Source of the DNA: SZUA-287 sp036397975
GTDB taxonomy: Bacteria > Bacteroidota > Ignavibacteria > UBA10030 > UBA6906
Assembly (NCBI GenBank): GCA_036397975.1
Contig: DASWHW010000186.1
Coordinates: 1-8,942 of the forward strand
DNA length: 8,942 nt
Reading direction: 5' to 3'
The notes under the pieces are model-generated. The model was not told the origin of the DNA and did no database searches. It worked only from the letters and a program-made list of their open reading frames with translations. Position numbers and translations under genes: made by a program. Below are positions 7,676 through 8,942 of this stretch, one piece after another. Position 1 is the first letter of the stretch, and each line of letters begins with the position of its first letter.

Positions 7676-8622
7676 GATCTCCCTTTCTTCAATCGAATGG
7701 CACCTTTGAGATTAGTCTTGGAGATGTATACCTCGCTCTCCAGTTGAACTGTCCGCTGACACACAGTTCTCATTGCATGGCCGATCTTCTCGGCTTTTTG
7801 TTTTGTTGGTGCCACTGCGACAATCGCCGGGCCGGATCCGGAAATGGTACACCCCGTGGCGCCCTCCTTTAAGGCAGCATACTTAATTTCGTAAAAGCCG
7901 GGAATAAGGTGCGCTCTTGCCGGCTCCACAATTACATCTTCCATACATTTCCCGACAAGATACGGATTGCCAGCGATAAGTCCATCAACCATCCCTCCGA
8001 CATTGCCCCACTGACGCACCGCATTTCGCAGTGAGATTTCGGGTGGGAGGACATGTCGCGCATCCTCGGTTCGCACTACGATTTTCGGGTATAAAACAGT
8101 CCAATAGATCGCATTCTTGATGGGGAGTCGAATAATGTCGAGCGGGTCATAACTTCGTACAAGACAGACGCCCCCGAGCAACGACGGTGCAACATTATCC
8201 GCGTGAGCCGAACCCGAAGCAAGTCGTTCCCCTTCGAGAACAAAGGGTAGTAATTCGTCCTTTTGTAACGGGTTCTCCTGAATCAGGTTGTATGCCAATG
8301 CCGCTGCGACACTGCTTGCCGCAGAACTCCCAAGGCCCGATCCCACGGGCATGCGTTTGTCGAGCACCAGTTCAATCCCGAACGCAGGTTTGAGATCGTC
8401 CATCATTAGTTGCGCAACGTGCCGGGCGACATTTCTTTCGGGCTCGATGGTCACGTCGGTGCGAAGCGTTCTCATCGTGAATTGAATGCCGGTAGTCTTC
8501 GTTCGTCGGGCGAACACAACATCGCCCAGCGCATTGATTGCAGCGCCGAGGACATCGAAACCCGGGCCGATGTTTGAGATGCTTGCCGGCGCGAAAACCC
8601 TGACGGAGCTTAACGTTTGCAT
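7672..8622 (-). CDS. thrB: homoserine kinase (GHMP family)
   Basis: A cytosolic kinase that phosphorylates L-homoserine with ATP to give O-phosphohomoserine, the substrate of the next gene's product. At 316 residues it has normal length for ThrB. GHMP motifs are in order: APASISNIGPGFDVLG (11-26), the ATP loop PVGSGLGSSAASSVAA (92-107), HADNVAPSLLGG (140-151), and the C-terminal GCTISGSGPAIVAV (257-270). The HADN motif and the ISGSGPAI form favour homoserine kinase over other GHMP kinases, and the overlapping thrC confirms it. The ATG at 8622 is 19 bases after the small Cys-rich gene and has no visible Shine-Dalgarno. The domain begins at residue 7, so a later start is not possible. Regulation is not visible; any leader or attenuator of the operon would lie further upstream, outside the window. 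Confidence 0.96.
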   Translation of the reverse strand: MQTLSSVRVFAPASISNIGPGFDVLGAAINALGDVVFARRTKTTGIQFTMRTLRTDVTIEPERNVARHVAQLMMDDLKPAFGIELVLDKRMPVGSGLGSSAASSVAAALAYNLIQENPLQKDELLPFVLEGERLASGSAHADNVAPSLLGGVCLVRSYDPLDIIRLPIKNAIYWTVLYPKIVVRTEDARHVLPPEISLRNAVRQWGNVGGMVDGLIAGNPYLVGKCMEDVIVEPARAHLIPGFYEIKYAALKEGATGCTISGSGPAIVAVAPTKQKAEKIGHAMRTVCQRTVQLESEVYISKTNLKGAIRLKKGRS

Positions 8623-8641
8623 AGTGTTGAACGCATTGTTG

Positions 8642-8845
8642 TTAGCGCGCCAGACATCGGGCGTTTTTATTATTGTACCGGGTCAGTTTCGAACACCAGA
8701 CGCCCACTTCTCTCCGACAGGCCCCAACAGCATCCGGTTCTGGAAATTCGGCGTAGCGACAGGTGAAATCGCAATAGAGCGGAAGACTTTCATCCGGTAT
8801 GGTGGATGATGCGCGGCTCTTTCGATGCTCCGGTTTTGATTTCAT
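8642..8845 (-). CDS. small cysteine-rich protein of unknown function (67 residues)
   Basis: I do not recognise a named family. The N-terminal 20 residues are basic, polar and probably disordered (MKSKPEHRKSRASS). The rest is compact, with five cysteines at 25, 29, 43, 51 and 64 (C-x3-C, x13, C-x7-C, x12, C), in segments LYCDFTCRYAEF, GACRREVGVWC and YNNKNARCLAR. The spacing could suit zinc or an iron-sulfur cluster, but that is inference. No signal peptide or membrane segment is seen, so it is likely cytosolic. Evidence that it is a gene: its ATG overlaps the upstream stop as ATGA, an in-frame TGA two codons before that ATG bars a longer form, a GGAG lies 11 bases upstream, and it fills almost exactly the space before thrB (19-base gap). 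Codon choice looks like its neighbours. It could still be a chance open frame. Confidence 0.65.
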   Translation of the reverse strand: MKSKPEHRKSRASSTIPDESLPLYCDFTCRYAEFPEPDAVGACRREVGVWCSKLTRYNNKNARCLAR

Positions 8846-8942
8846 AAGTCATTGTTCTCCGTGGCGATCAACGCAAGCGCAATTGCCGCGGTCCATCCGA
8901 GAACCTTGAACTCACCGGCGAGCAATGCACGGCGAAGCTCAG
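8842..8942 (-). CDS. C-terminal end of an unrecognised protein, cut by window edge
   Basis: Only the last 33 codons are present; the frame is open from the right edge to TGA at 8844-8842. The tail reads ELRRALLAGEFKVLGWTAA, then a hydrophobic run IALALIATE and a polar end NNDL. It does not resemble the C-terminus of an aspartokinase/homoserine dehydrogenase, which often precedes thrB. The stop overlaps the ATG of the small Cys-rich gene by four bases, so the two are probably translated together. The stretch is too short to assign a function; a membrane-associated or simply helical tail are both possible. Confidence 0.55.
   Translation of the reverse strand, partial: ELRRALLAGEFKVLGWTAAIALALIATENNDL

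Noticed and set aside
8610..8636. Eight-residue frame (MRSTLCKR) overlapping the thrB start, a possible leader peptide
   Set aside because: It has one Thr codon only, no hairpin or terminator follows, and it overlaps thrB itself, so it does not look like an attenuator.

Overview
The window holds one unidirectional gene cluster on the minus strand. It reads, in transcription order (high to low coordinates): the tail of an unrecognised gene, a 67-residue cysteine-rich small protein, homoserine kinase (thrB), threonine synthase (thrC), an exported M61-type aminopeptidase with a PDZ domain, a DUF2652 nucleotide-cyclase-like protein fused to a START/SRPBCC domain, a class I SAM-dependent methyltransferase, an exported UshA-like 5'-nucleotidase/metallophosphoesterase, and murB running off the left edge. 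Spacing is tight: four junctions overlap by 1 to 11 bases, and the only sizeable gap is 83 bases between thrC and the M61 gene. I found no RNA gene, CRISPR array, insertion sequence, convincing terminator or strong promoter. No gene-free stretch exceeds 300 bases.

The organism is a bacterium of roughly balanced base composition with a peptidoglycan wall (MurB). Two proteins carry classical signal peptides. Threonine synthase of this style, M61-PDZ peptidases and DUF2652-SRPBCC fusions together suggest the Bacteroidota/Ignavibacteriota side of the FCB group. This is a protein-style inference only and is weak. Several starts lack a clear Shine-Dalgarno (thrB, the M61 gene, the nucleotidase), while others have purine-rich sites (thrC, the DUF2652 gene).

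Region by region: 8942-6368 is the threonine end of the aspartate pathway. ThrB phosphorylates homoserine and ThrC converts O-phosphohomoserine to threonine. Their genes overlap by four bases, so the two enzymes are probably made together. The gene directly before thrB is not a recognisable aspartokinase/homoserine dehydrogenase but a small Cys-rich protein preceded by an unknown one. Region 6284-2577 carries the peptidase, the cyclase-like protein and the methyltransferase, whose shared purpose is unclear. Region 2548-1 couples an exported nucleotidase with MurB of peptidoglycan synthesis.

Most of the window is ordinary housekeeping. The parts most worth a second look are the small Cys-rich protein at 8642-8845, and the cyclase-like DUF2652 protein, which keeps the metal and transition-state residues of class III nucleotidyl cyclases.
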